Assembly: GCA_024226515.1 (NCBI GenBank)
Contig: JAAELQ010000263.1
Location: forward strand, 1-64,000
Direction of reading: 5' to 3'
Length of the DNA stretch: 64,000 nt
From: a bacterium
GTDB lineage: Bacteria; Acidobacteriota; Polarisedimenticolia; Polarisedimenticolales; Polarisedimenticolaceae
Positions 1-10,594 of the stretch are shown here, one piece after another (positions within the stretch are counted from its first letter, which is position 1; each line of letters starts with the position of its first letter). Made by a program: the position numbers and the translations under genes. A model generated the notes under the pieces. It was given only the letters and a program-made list of their open reading frames with translations, was not told where the DNA came from and searched no databases.

Positions 1-2493
<2,493 letters not shown>

Positions 2494-2503
2494 GACGCGG
2501 GAC

Positions 2504-2634
2504 TCAGGGCACCACGACCCGTGACGTCAGCGTCACGTCGTCTCGTTCGTGCAGCGGCCGGCAACCGCGCTCGCAGACCGGCACGCCGTCGATGGCCACG
2601 ATCAAGTCGCCGACCCGTTCCGCCGAGCGGCGAA
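2504..2634 (-). pseudogene. PDZ-like half-domain remnant or frameshifted 3' extension
   Basis: Directly after the stop codon of the acidic protein (2635-3609), the minus strand can be read in the -1 register as a ~44-codon stretch ending in TGA at 2504-2506. It contains RSAERVGDLIVAIDGVPV and ends in DDVTLTSRVVVP. GDLIVAIDGVPV is the typical central strand/loop of PDZ domains (xGDxIxxIDGxPV), but the first half of the domain is missing. By hand count, 39 of the 45 codons end in G or C, as real genes here do. One extra base near 2637 would fuse it to the upstream protein. It could be a decayed PDZ gene, a frameshifted C-terminus, a sequencing error, or chance. Confidence 0.35.
2520..2537. terminator. 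Stem-loop between convergent genes
   Basis: CGTGACG and CGTCACG form a perfect 7-bp inverted repeat around a TCAG loop, 26 nt after the stop of the first gene. It sits between two convergent genes, where a bidirectional terminator is expected. There is no T tract on either side, so a factor-independent terminator is not established. Confidence 0.3.
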
Positions 2635-3609
2635 TCAGCGCCGGATGCGCTTGATGAACCACAGCATGGATTCGGTGTTGTCCTCGATGCGCCCGAGCTG
2701 CTCGGTCATCGACTCCATCGCCGCTTGCGTGGCCTCGTCGTCTCCGTCGTCCTCGCTGTCGCTATCATCGTCGCACTCACTGTCGTCGTCGCTCTCGTCG
2801 TTGCTATCGCTATCGCTGTCGTCGTCACTCTCGCTGTCTTCGTCGTCGTCGCTGCTCTCGTCGTCGCTCTCGTCGTCGTCGAAGGCGCTGTTGATCGCGA
2901 CCAGCTCGAGCTCCTCGTCGGCCACGATCCCGACGCCGGGGCAATAGACCTTCAGATCCCCGGAGTCCGAGCTCATCGCGCTGCTGTCGAGAACCTCGAC
3001 GCAGCCGTGGAACGTGCCGAGCGGAACGTCCACGGTCACGCCCATCGCCACGTTCTCGCCTCGATCGAGCGCGATTCCGGGAGCGTATTCCTGGAAATAG
3101 CGCGAGCCGATCAGGAAGCGCCCCGGCATCATCAGACCGGGCAGCGCGCCGCCCTCGCCCGCGACCCATGCACCCTCGTGATCCACGATCTCGCCGTCCT
3201 CGTAGTCGTCCACATTCTCGCCGAAGTAGAAGACGTCTTCCGTGTCCTCACACAACGCGAAGAAGTTGCGCGACACCTCGACCAGCTCGCCGTCCTCCCA
3301 TTCCCGTTCCTCGACCACGCGGGTCTCGACGGCCAGCGTCGACCCGCGCCAGGTCTCGAAGACGACCCAGCGAGTCTCGGCCAGCACGGTGATCTGTTGT
3401 GTGATCGTCTCGCCGTCCTCCTCGCCCTCGAGGACGACCTGGTAGCCGGGCTCGAGGCTGAAGTAATCGTTCCCCTCGCGTGAGGAGAAGTCGCAGTCCT
3501 CCAGGTCGAAATCCGCCGTGAAGTCGAGGTCTCCGGCCGAGATCGAGGATGCCCCCGCGCTCAGGAGAAGCGTCAAGCAGAGAAGCCAATGCATCGCACG
3601 TCGTGTCAT
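2635..3609 (-). CDS. Secreted protein with Asp/Ser-rich acidic C-terminal tract, conserved hypothetical
   Basis: 324 residues from the ATG at 3607-3609. That start has GGAGG 7 nt upstream and gives a clean signal peptide (MTRRAMHWLLCLTLLLSAG), unlike the longer upstream frame. Residues ~28-230 form one domain with RVVEEREWEDGELVEVSRN, FYFGENVDDYEDGEI and GAWVAGEGGALPGLMMPG. I recognise this pattern only as a conserved hypothetical secreted family. Residues ~235-285 are almost pure Asp/Ser/Glu, which would bind divalent cations or act as a flexible spacer. A short amphipathic tail (ESMLWFIKRIRR) ends the protein. The gene is divergent from the small peptide gene at 3865, and a shifted PDZ-like reading follows its stop. 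Function unknown. Confidence 0.75.
   Translation of the reverse strand: MTRRAMHWLLCLTLLLSAGASSISAGDLDFTADFDLEDCDFSSREGNDYFSLEPGYQVVLEGEEDGETITQQITVLAETRWVVFETWRGSTLAVETRVVEEREWEDGELVEVSRNFFALCEDTEDVFYFGENVDDYEDGEIVDHEGAWVAGEGGALPGLMMPGRFLIGSRYFQEYAPGIALDRGENVAMGVTVDVPLGTFHGCVEVLDSSAMSSDSGDLKVYCPGVGIVADEELELVAINSAFDDDESDDESSDDDEDSESDDDSDSDSNDESDDDSECDDDSDSEDDGDDEATQAAMESMTEQLGRIEDNTESMLWFIKRIRR
2735..2886. repeat. Low-complexity GAC/TCG trinucleotide-like tract
   Basis: About 150 bp of near-repetitive tcg/gtc triplets encode, on the minus strand, the Asp/Ser/Glu tract of the 2635-3609 protein. Such tracts tend to expand, contract or shift frame during replication and assembly. This matters because a possible frameshifted extension lies just downstream. 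Confidence 0.7.
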
Positions 3610-3727
3610 GGTCCAACCTCCAGAAACGTCGTCGTTCGTTGTCTTGCCTGTGTCACCCGCGGGGTTCGGGAGTTGGAGGGGCGGGAGCCGTCGGTTCCTT
3701 CGAAAGAGAATCCGATGGTTCAGAGCA

Positions 3728-3745
3728 CGTGAACAGACGTTCACG
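3728..3745. promoter_or_regulatory. Perfect palindrome with a GAAC-N4-GTTC core
   Basis: CGTGAAC and GTTCACG form a 7-bp inverted repeat separated by AGAC, in the divergent region between the acidic secreted protein and the small peptide gene. GAAC-N4-GTTC is the core of the LexA box in actinobacteria and Firmicutes. Whether LexA of this lineage recognises it is unknown, so it is best described as an operator-like palindrome about 120 bp upstream of both start codons. Confidence 0.4.
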
Positions 3746-3789
3746 AACCGGGGGCGGCGCGCGCGCAAACCACGCAGGAATGCCCGAAA

Positions 3790-3804
3790 ACGACGAAACG
3801 TCGT
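3790..3804. promoter_or_regulatory. Inverted repeat just upstream of the sigma-54-like promoter
   Basis: ACGACG-AAA-CGTCGT is a perfect 6-bp inverted repeat whose right edge lies 2 nt from the TGGCAC element of the sigma-54-like promoter. The rest of the 3610-3864 spacer shows no other clear element besides the palindrome at 3728-3745. The repeat could be a regulator site, but it is close to the polymerase footprint. Confidence 0.3.
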
Positions 3805-3806
3805 TC

Positions 3807-3822
3807 TGGCACGCACCTGGCA
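3807..3822 (+). promoter_or_regulatory. Sigma-54 (-24/-12) promoter for the small peptide gene
   Basis: The sequence is TGGCAC-GCACC-TGGCA. The consensus is TGGCAC-N5-TTGCA/T, so only one position of the -12 element differs, and the essential GG-N10-GC spacing is exact. Transcription would start near 3833, leaving a ~32-nt leader that contains the AGGGAGGT ribosome binding site at 3851-3858. Confidence 0.5.
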
Positions 3823-3864
3823 ATGTATGATCGCGGAAGATCACGCAAAGAGGGAGGTACGGAC

Positions 3865-4047
3865 ATGACGCGCAAACTGAACGACGACGAATTGGACAAA
3901 GTCGACGGAGCCGGAGACGACCGGCCGATGTACCGCGACGTTTCTCCGTCCGATCAGGAAGATCTCAAGCCGGACCCGGGCGCGCCGATCGAGCGCCGTC
4001 CCTCACGGGACCTCGACGGCGAAGAGAACATCGGACGCTGGGAGTAG
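3865..4047 (+). CDS. 60-aa peptide with a RiPP/GG-type leader motif
   Basis: The ATG at 3865 is preceded by AGGGAGGT at an ideal distance. The peptide begins MTRKLNDDELDKVDGAGDD. The LxDDELxxVxGxG pattern matches leader peptides of ribosomally synthesised modified peptides and bacteriocins (the L-S-D-E-E-L-x-x-V-x-G-G type), which are cut after the double-Gly-like site by peptidase-containing ABC exporters. The remaining ~43 residues are hydrophilic, rich in Asp, Pro and Arg, and have no Cys and few Ser, so this is not an obvious lanthipeptide core. No modifying enzyme or exporter is encoded nearby. The gene is convergent with the lipoprotein gene at 4051, with only 3 nt between stop codons. 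It could also be an unrelated small acidic protein. Confidence 0.6.
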   Translation: MTRKLNDDELDKVDGAGDDRPMYRDVSPSDQEDLKPDPGAPIERRPSRDLDGEENIGRWE

Positions 4048-4050
4048 CGG

Positions 4051-4578
4051 CTAGCGACAATCCCGGGTGTTCGATGTGTCGTCGAAGACCACGGTCTTGT
4101 CCGTCCGCGCGAGTGTTATCGCCGTGACCGGGGCGCTGAGCGACAGGGTCACCATGCAGCCGGACCCCGGCGCCGTCGAGGTCACGCGGACGTGCAGACT
4201 CGTCTCGTCCTCGACGATCGAGTCGACTCGAATCGAGTGGCCGCCTGTCGGCCGCGATCCCAGCTCGGCCGCGATCACCATCCGCTGATCGAAGTCGATC
4301 CGCGGCGATTCCGGCGGTGGGAACAGCGTCGCGTTCAACGAGTCGTAGTAGTCGTTCCACTCGGTCTCGTCGCGGATGACCAGCCGCTGCGCGTCGAAGC
4401 CGCCGAACACGTCACCCTGGCGAACCTCCGTGATCACCTCGAACTCGACGTCGGTCGTCGTCTCGAAGGCGTCGGTCCCCGGAGACAGTGTCTGTGACGG
4501 CGCGGTGCACGCGGTGGTCCACAGGAGCAGAAGCGCGGCGACGGAGATTCCGATTCGGCCCGGCATGGAGCTACGCAT
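4051..4578 (-). CDS. PrcB-domain-like lipoprotein
   Basis: 175 residues. The ATG at 4576-4578 is preferred because AGGAGG ends 6 nt upstream; a GTG one codon earlier is too close. The N-terminus is a lipoprotein signal (AALLLLWTTACTAP, lipid-accepting Cys after TTA). The C-terminal ~110 residues carry VIRDETEWNDYYDS, DFDQRMVIAAELGSRPTGG and HSIRVDSI. This order (ExxW, DFxxxMVxAxxxGxxPTGG, SIxIxxI) is what I know from the PrcB C-terminal domain, named after a Treponema protease-complex subunit. It would sit at the outer or inner membrane facing the periplasm. A likely -10 (TATGAT) lies just upstream. Confidence 0.6.
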   Translation of the reverse strand: MRSSMPGRIGISVAALLLLWTTACTAPSQTLSPGTDAFETTTDVEFEVITEVRQGDVFGGFDAQRLVIRDETEWNDYYDSLNATLFPPPESPRIDFDQRMVIAAELGSRPTGGHSIRVDSIVEDETSLHVRVTSTAPGSGCMVTLSLSAPVTAITLARTDKTVVFDDTSNTRDCR

Positions 4579-4602
4579 CACTCACCTCCTCGTTCTGTCG
4601 AC

Positions 4603-4608
4603 ATCATA
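4603..4608 (-). promoter_or_regulatory. -10 element of the PrcB-like gene
   Basis: The minus strand reads TATGAT, one mismatch from TATAAT, about 25 nt before the start codon. No good -35 is visible at 16-18 nt, so the element is weak evidence by itself. Confidence 0.35.
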
Positions 4609-4648
4609 CGCCGGTCGAGCGGTACGGCCGAGTCGATGCACGACACGT

Positions 4649-4667
4649 CGCGGATCCGGGATCCGCG
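4649..4667. terminator. 19-nt perfect palindrome downstream of the MBL hydrolase gene
   Basis: CGCGGATCC-G-GGATCCGCG is perfectly self-complementary and lies 11 nt after the stop of the gene at 4678-5568. A strong stem without a T run suggests either a transcription end or a dimeric-protein operator ahead of the PrcB-like gene. Confidence 0.4.
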
Positions 4668-4677
4668 CGGCGTGCGG

Positions 4678-5568
4678 TCAGGAGGCGTTCTTCTTGCGCC
4701 AGTAGCGGGAGATGCCGTCGACCGACATCGAGCGCGGGTTGGCCAGTTCGTACGCGCGCGCATCGCCGTCGTCGATCGCCGCGCTGGCGCGTTCGCGCAT
4801 GCGGCGGGAGAACTCCGCGATCATCGCCTCGCGCTCGAGCCCGCGCTCGAACATGTCGCGGATCCAGTCGACCGCGACCTCCATCGTCTCCTCGAATCGG
4901 TCCAGCTCGGCGGCGGCGTCGGCCCCGGGGCCGAAGTGCGTGCGATACAGCGTCCGCAGGTCCAACTCGCGTAGCCGGGAGAGCGTGGTGCGCCACGCCT
5001 CGCGGTCGAACTCCGGAGGCGGAGCGGGCAGGTCGATCCAGGCGTGCTGCGGCAGCTGGATGCCGGCGGCGTCTCCGGTGAAGGCGACGTCGTCGATACA
5101 GAACACATGATGGTGCCAGGCGTGTCCGGGCGTCTCGACCACGCGAAACTTCAGCCCACCGGCCTCGATCGTCGCACCGTCCTCGACCACGACGACCCGG
5201 TCCGCGGGGGCGGCGAGGATCTCACCCCACAGCGTCTGCATCCGGTCGCCGTAGATCCGCGTCGCGCTGGCCAGCAGCTTGCTCGGATCGATCAGGTGCG
5301 GCGCCCCGATCGGATGCACGTGCACGCGCGCCCCCTCGCGCGCCCACCAGCCCGCGCAGCCCGCGTGGTCGAGGTGGATGTGCGTGACGAGCACGTCGCG
5401 CACGTCTGCCGGTCGGATGCCGCGCCGGTCGAGCTCGGCGATCAGCGTGGGCAGTGTGGATCCCGGGCCGGTCTCGATCAGCACCGGGCTCTCCGGGCCG
5501 TGGACCAGGAAGGCGGCGATGACGTGTTCCGAACCTTGAAACCGTAGGTCGAGCGTTTCGATCTTCAT
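4678..5568 (-). CDS. Metallo-beta-lactamase-fold hydrolase
   Basis: 296 residues from the ATG at 5566-5568 (MKIETLDLRFQGSE); a TTG 7 codons upstream is less likely. The zinc-binding signature HIHLDH is at residues ~63-68. Further metal ligands are expected in ETPGHAWHHHVF and FTGDAAG, with a C-terminal His in RTHFGPG. Length and motif order fit glyoxalase II-like or generic MBL hydrolases. The C-terminal ~90 residues are helical and end in SRYWRKKNAS, as in MBL proteins with an added winged/helical tail. The gene lies 46 nt after the giant FG-GAP gene and could be its last operon member. The substrate cannot be inferred. Confidence 0.8.
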   Translation of the reverse strand: MKIETLDLRFQGSEHVIAAFLVHGPESPVLIETGPGSTLPTLIAELDRRGIRPADVRDVLVTHIHLDHAGCAGWWAREGARVHVHPIGAPHLIDPSKLLASATRIYGDRMQTLWGEILAAPADRVVVVEDGATIEAGGLKFRVVETPGHAWHHHVFCIDDVAFTGDAAGIQLPQHAWIDLPAPPPEFDREAWRTTLSRLRELDLRTLYRTHFGPGADAAAELDRFEETMEVAVDWIRDMFERGLEREAMIAEFSRRMRERASAAIDDGDARAYELANPRSMSVDGISRYWRKKNAS

Positions 5569-5614
5569 CACGCCGTATCGTAGAGCCAATCCCGCAGCTC
5601 CGCACGGGTTCCGG

Positions 5615-8600
5615 TCAGGGCTGTTCCCGCTCGTACGCGCCGATGTCGCAGACCGTCCCCTGGGGACGCGGGATTCCGCGTTGATCCTGCGTTCCGCACG
5701 TTTCGGCGCCGGTGTCGAGCGCCGGACTGCCGGAGAGCAGCTCGCGCGTCGGCGTCGGGCCGCCGTTGTCCTGCAGCGGGCCCAGGAGAGGATCCACGAA
5801 GACGCGATCGGTCGGCTGGTTCAGCGAGCAGTCCGTATCCGACCCGATGTTGTGCCCGTCGCTCTGCACCGTGAAGGCGTAGCATGTGGAGCCGCCGCCG
5901 TTGCCGATCAGGATCGAGTTGCGCAGCGTGATCGGTCCGTAGCTCGAGAAGACGACGCTGCCGGAGATGGCCGGATTGTCGGTCACCGTGCTCGTGTCGA
6001 TCGAGATCGATCCGGTATCGAAATGGTACTGGCCTAACGCGCCGCCGTAGTTGGCCTGGTTTCCGCTGATCGTCGACGAGGAGATCGTGACGCTGCCGTG
6101 CGAGAGGTAAACACCTCCGCCGTTGGAAGCTGCGTTGTTGTTGCGGATCACCGAGCGCGTGATCGTCACGTCGCTGCCGAACGAGACGATTCCGCCGCCG
6201 CTAGTCGACGTCTGGTTGCCGCGGACGTCGCAGGCGATCAGCTCGACGTCGGACCCGCCCTCGATCCGCATCGCGCCGCCGCCGTTTGTCGCATTCCCGT
6301 CACGAAGGGTCAGCCCGGAGATCGACACCTGTGCGCCGGACGTCACGTGGAACACTCGATTGATGGTGCCGCCGTTCAGCTCCAGCACGTCCGCGCCGGG
6401 ACCGGCGATGATCAGGTTCTTGTCGACGACCAGCTCCCCGACGACGGGGATCACGCCGCTGACTCCGAACGTGATCGCCTGTCCGGGCGAGGCGAAGGCC
6501 AGCGCGTTGCGCAACGACCCGGGGCCCGAGTTGTCGTGGTTCGTCACGACGAGCCCGGCGCCCGGGCAGGTCAGGTCGCGGACGAAGTTGTACGAGTCCA
6601 CGCCCCAGCTTCCCTCGTACGGGGCGACGGGCCGATTGAGGTAATAGCGCGTGCCCCCCGGCAGCGGTTGGATCGGATCGTCGAACGAGGTCTCCGCGCC
6701 GACGAGGTGCACGCTGCACGTGCCCGGCAGGAAGCGTGACGTCGTCGCCACGGCGACCTCGTAGCCCGTCGCGCCCGGCTGCTCGTCCCAGTCGTAGACG
6801 TCCTTGTCCAGGCCGAAGCCGCCGGACTGTGTGTTCTCGTCGACGATCCCGTTGCAGTTGTCGTCCTGGCTGTCGTTAAACTCGATCGCGCCCGGATTCA
6901 CCGTGGCGTCGTCGTCCGAGCAGTCGTACGGGTCGCTCCATCCGTCCTGGTCCGTGTCGAGCACCAGCGCGGCGTAGAGGGCGAATTTGCCGACCTGAAA
7001 CTCGACCGCACGGCGGCTGACCGATTGCTGCGGCACGGGTGTCGGAACCACCGTTCCGCTCGAGAAGTAGTCCCAATCCGGTCCCGCGAACGTGTAGACG
7101 TCGACCGAAGCTCCCTCGGGAAGCTGCGTCTCGTACTCGGAACGAATCGGCACGAAGACGGTCGCCAGGGGATTCGCGTTCGGATCGTACCCATTCGGGA
7201 AAGTTGCACTGTCGCCGACGTCGGTCAGGAGTTCGTTCTGCGCCGCCGCGATCTGCGTCGCGGTCAGCTCGACGAAGCCGACGATGTCGACGTCGTTCAA
7301 GGGACCCGGCAAGACGCCCTCGTGGACGATCAGCATGGCGCCACTCTCGAGATCGATTCGCTCGCAGCCGTCCGACCCGCACGACTCGTCGGGCTCGGTC
7401 ACGCCGTAGGCGGTGCCGGCGTCGTCGGCCCCGCTGTCCGGGGCCCCGACCGCGTAGTCGGGAGCCCCGTCGTCGTTGACGTCCCCGGCCGCCGCCACGG
7501 ACGTCCCCGCGAACTCGTCGGTCTCGACGCCGACCTGGACGGTCCCGGGGATCGTGTCGCCGATCTGGGCGACGTCGCCTCCCGCGGCTGTGCTGGGCGG
7601 CGCGCCGTCCACGGTGTAAACGGCGCCGGCGCGCGCTTGCCCGGAGCCCGCGAAGCCGTCGAGTGACGCGCCCGGCGGTAGCGGACTCGCACCCGCGTCG
7701 AACCACGGCGCGCCCATCGCGATCTCGTCGAAGCCGTCTCCGGTGATGTCGCCGATGCCCGCCACGGCAAACCCCAGCCGGTCCTCCGCGTTCGAACCCT
7801 CCCAGATCACCCCGTCGATCGTCGATCCGACGTCTGCGGCCGAGTAGAGCCCGGTGGCCAGTCGCTCGCTGATATGGATGACACGTCCCGCGTTCGTTCC
7901 GTTCGCACCGTCGTACAGCGGAGCCCCGATCAGCAGGTCGGGCTCGCCGTCGATCCGGTTGTCGCCGCCGCCCGCGATGTCGTGTCCGGAGCGCTCGGCC
8001 GGGGCGTCGCCGAGGATCTGAACGCCGAAGCCGACACCGACCGCACCGACCGCGAGCGTGCCGCTCGCCACCGAGCCGCCGTCGACCACGTACGTGCGTC
8101 CCGCGCCGGCCACGGTCGTCGGCGCGAACGGGGCGCTCATCGCGAAGTCGCCCGGCCCCGGGTCGGCACCGATGACGTTGCCGACGAAGTCGACGGCGTG
8201 CCCCAGACGATCGCCGGCTCCGCCGCCGTTGAAACGAATGCCGGCGACGCTCCCGCCCACGTCGCCCAATGCGATCGACCCGGCCGCCGTCGGGTCGAAC
8301 ACCACGTAGACCGCGCCCGTGTTCGAACCGCGCCCGGGGGCTCCGATCAGCAGATCGGGAGTCGGGGCGCCGCCCGCGTCGATCCCCGCGGCGACGGAGA
8401 AGCCCGCGCGATCGCCGGTCGTCTGGCCCGTGATCACGATGCCGTCGATCGCGTCGCCCTGTCCGCTGTTCACGCGATCCAGCGACACGATGTCCGTGGC
8501 CGGGTCGACGAGGTCGTAGTCCGACGGATCGAAGAAGATCACGTAGACCTTGCCCGGGCCGCTCGAGCCTTGCTCCTCGGCACCGATGACCAGATCATCT

Positions 8601-10594
8601 CTTCCGTCCCCGTTGAAGTCGTAACCGCCGGAGACGGCGATGCCCACGCGCTCGTCGGTCGCCGTGCCGGTGAACACGATGTCGGGGCTCTCGCGTTCCG
8701 CACGTTCTGCGTCGCCGAGGAACACGACCGCGGCGCCGGCATCCGGCCGCGACGGTCCGCCGGGATCGAAGCCCGGTGCTCCGGCGAAGAAATCGTCGAT
8801 GCCGTCTCCGTCGAGGTCGCCCGCCCGGGAGACGGAGGTGCCCGCTCGCGCCTGGCTCGAACCCGGCGGAGGTTGACCGGCCGTCGATTCGTCGAGCGGC
8901 GTCTCCTCCGGCGCCGCGGGCCCCGTCGCGAACAGGCTCGAGAACGGCACGAGCGTGTTCGTCGCCCCGGCGTTGGCGATCCCGCCGGTCAGGGTCACGA
9001 CGTGGATCGCCGATGGATCGAGATTCGCGAAGGGGTCGAACACCGCGTGCAGACTGTCGGGCCCGACCGTGACCGTACCGCTGACGGGGAACCCGTTGCC
9101 GGAAACCAGGAACGTCGCGGGTGTCACCGTCCCGGCCAGAACCGGTTCGCTGAACTCGACGCTGATCCCGGTGGCCGGCGGGACGCTCGTCGCGTCGTCG
9201 CGCGGTGTGACTTGCACCACGCGGAACTCGCAGACATCTCCGATGCCGTCGCCGTCCGTGTCTTCCTGGCCGGGGTTCGCATCGAGCCAGCAGTTGTCGC
9301 AGGCGTCGCGCACGCCGTCCGCGTCGTCGTCGGAGAAGCCCTCGTCGATCATCATGTCGCAGTCGTTGTCCAGCCCGTCGCACGCCTCCGCGGCGCCGGG
9401 GTAGATCTGGTCGTCGTCGTCGTCGCAGTCGGTGCGTCCGCCGCTGCAGATCACGGGCGTGCCGCTGCCTGGGATGTCGGCGTCGCAGTAGTCGTCGCCG
9501 TCGTCGTTGCAGCCCTCGTCGATCGTCCCGTCGAGGTCGTCGTCGAGGTCGTTGCACTCCTCGTAGTCGAACGTCAGCGAGTCGCCGGAGGTCAACGCCT
9601 GGTTCAGCAGGACGGCGCCCGCCATCGGCGATCCCGCGCTCGGCGCGGCGGGGTCGTTGCGCCGCAGCGCGACCCCGGTGCCGACGCCGTGCACGAGCAC
9701 GCCGTGGACTCCGCCGAGCCCTTCGCCGTCGAAGTCGTAATAGGACGCGCCGCGGCAGTCCAGCGTCATCCAGCCGTGCTCGTCCTGACCCAGAGTGCCC
9801 AGGTTCGGGAAGGCCAGCCGGCTGTCGATGTCCTCGAGATCGACGTACGTCCAGCAACCGAACTCGAGCGACGTATCGAACGTCTGGCCGCTGGTGGCGC
9901 GCACCGAGATGTCGCACGACATGCTCGGCACGACGCCGCGGTTGAAGCCCAGCGTGAACAGGCCCAGCCGCGAGCTGCGCCCTCCCCCGGGGTCCGGAGC
10001 GATGAAGTCGGTGCTGACGATACGTGGGAACTTGTCGTACTCGAGCTCGTCGAAGTCGTAGTTGTGATCTCCGTCGTTGGTGAACCCCTGAAAGGTCACG
10101 GCCGGGACCGACCAGGAGTGCCCCTGCGCGTAGTCCACGACCAGCGAATCTCCGACAAGGACGTTGTCCTCGATGGGGATGCCGTCCCCGTCGGCCAGGA
10201 CCGCGACGAGGAAGCCGTCGCCCGAGGGGCAGGCGGTCGAGAACGAACCCTCGACCGAGCTGATCAGCGTCTCGTACGTCGGGCCCGGCATCACGGTCTG
10301 TTTGATCTCGAGCGTCTCCGTGCCGAACGCCGAGAGATGGAAGTTGAGCTCGCAGCTCGCGCATGTCGTTCCGTCGACGAGGTAGATTCGGACGCGGTAG
10401 GAGGACGAGCTCGAGTTGGTGATCGTCGTGTAGGTGACGACCTCCGGGATCCCGCCCATGCTCGATTCGTTGAGCACGACCGGGAAAACAAGGGCCGCCG
10501 CGACCTCGTTGATCGAGGTCGACGAGCCCAGGGCCACGCCGCACACGAGCGCGCTCGCGAGCAAGGCGACCGTGGCTGAGCCTGGTCCCTTCAT
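5615..10594 (-). CDS. Giant secreted FG-GAP/beta-helix modular protein (copy A, long partner)
   Basis: 1,659 residues. Order of parts: signal peptide (1-24); an N-terminal domain (~25-335) homologous to the whole short partner upstream, with the DGTTCASCELNF motif; a MopE-type metal-binding motif (~340-380) and a second one with thrombospondin-type-3-like Asp repeats (~398-455); a Big_5-like Ig domain (~458-558, SVEFSEPVLAGTVTPATF); integrin-alpha-like FG-GAP repeats (~585-1070, SRAGDLDGDGIDDFFAGAPG); a ZU5-like stretch opening with GCERIDLESGAMLIVHEG; another MopE motif (~1211-1255); the shared SWG module; and a right-handed beta-helix of POMP-like repeats (~1348-1650) ending in CDIGAYE. There is no recognisable sorting signal. 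Its ATG overlaps the stop of the 10591-11649 gene (ATGA), so the two are probably translationally coupled. It is probably a calcium-stabilised surface or released protein. Confidence 0.85.
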   Translation of the reverse strand: MKGPGSATVALLASALVCGVALGSSTSINEVAAALVFPVVLNESSMGGIPEVVTYTTITNSSSSSYRVRIYLVDGTTCASCELNFHLSAFGTETLEIKQTVMPGPTYETLISSVEGSFSTACPSGDGFLVAVLADGDGIPIEDNVLVGDSLVVDYAQGHSWSVPAVTFQGFTNDGDHNYDFDELEYDKFPRIVSTDFIAPDPGGGRSSRLGLFTLGFNRGVVPSMSCDISVRATSGQTFDTSLEFGCWTYVDLEDIDSRLAFPNLGTLGQDEHGWMTLDCRGASYYDFDGEGLGGVHGVLVHGVGTGVALRRNDPAAPSAGSPMAGAVLLNQALTSGDSLTFDYEECNDLDDDLDGTIDEGCNDDGDDYCDADIPGSGTPVICSGGRTDCDDDDDQIYPGAAEACDGLDNDCDMMIDEGFSDDDADGVRDACDNCWLDANPGQEDTDGDGIGDVCEFRVVQVTPRDDATSVPPATGISVEFSEPVLAGTVTPATFLVSGNGFPVSGTVTVGPDSLHAVFDPFANLDPSAIHVVTLTGGIANAGATNTLVPFSSLFATGPAAPEETPLDESTAGQPPPGSSQARAGTSVSRAGDLDGDGIDDFFAGAPGFDPGGPSRPDAGAAVVFLGDAERAERESPDIVFTGTATDERVGIAVSGGYDFNGDGRDDLVIGAEEQGSSGPGKVYVIFFDPSDYDLVDPATDIVSLDRVNSGQGDAIDGIVITGQTTGDRAGFSVAAGIDAGGAPTPDLLIGAPGRGSNTGAVYVVFDPTAAGSIALGDVGGSVAGIRFNGGGAGDRLGHAVDFVGNVIGADPGPGDFAMSAPFAPTTVAGAGRTYVVDGGSVASGTLAVGAVGVGFGVQILGDAPAERSGHDIAGGGDNRIDGEPDLLIGAPLYDGANGTNAGRVIHISERLATGLYSAADVGSTIDGVIWEGSNAEDRLGFAVAGIGDITGDGFDEIAMGAPWFDAGASPLPPGASLDGFAGSGQARAGAVYTVDGAPPSTAAGGDVAQIGDTIPGTVQVGVETDEFAGTSVAAAGDVNDDGAPDYAVGAPDSGADDAGTAYGVTEPDESCGSDGCERIDLESGAMLIVHEGVLPGPLNDVDIVGFVELTATQIAAAQNELLTDVGDSATFPNGYDPNANPLATVFVPIRSEYETQLPEGASVDVYTFAGPDWDYFSSGTVVPTPVPQQSVSRRAVEFQVGKFALYAALVLDTDQDGWSDPYDCSDDDATVNPGAIEFNDSQDDNCNGIVDENTQSGGFGLDKDVYDWDEQPGATGYEVAVATTSRFLPGTCSVHLVGAETSFDDPIQPLPGGTRYYLNRPVAPYEGSWGVDSYNFVRDLTCPGAGLVVTNHDNSGPGSLRNALAFASPGQAITFGVSGVIPVVGELVVDKNLIIAGPGADVLELNGGTINRVFHVTSGAQVSISGLTLRDGNATNGGGAMRIEGGSDVELIACDVRGNQTSTSGGGIVSFGSDVTITRSVIRNNNAASNGGGVYLSHGSVTISSSTISGNQANYGGALGQYHFDTGSISIDTSTVTDNPAISGSVVFSSYGPITLRNSILIGNGGGSTCYAFTVQSDGHNIGSDTDCSLNQPTDRVFVDPLLGPLQDNGGPTPTRELLSGSPALDTGAETCGTQDQRGIPRPQGTVCDIGAYEREQP

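Noticed and set aside
3865-4047. Calling the small peptide a lanthipeptide or microcin
   Set aside because: The leader-like motif is present, but the core has no Cys and few Ser/Thr and no modifying enzyme is nearby, so no class was assigned.
7874-10579. 901-codon plus-strand frame, and similar long frames opposite 17181-20024 and 20787-24179
   Set aside because: They are antisense shadows of the FG-GAP genes, rich in Arg/Ala/Val/His without domain patterns.
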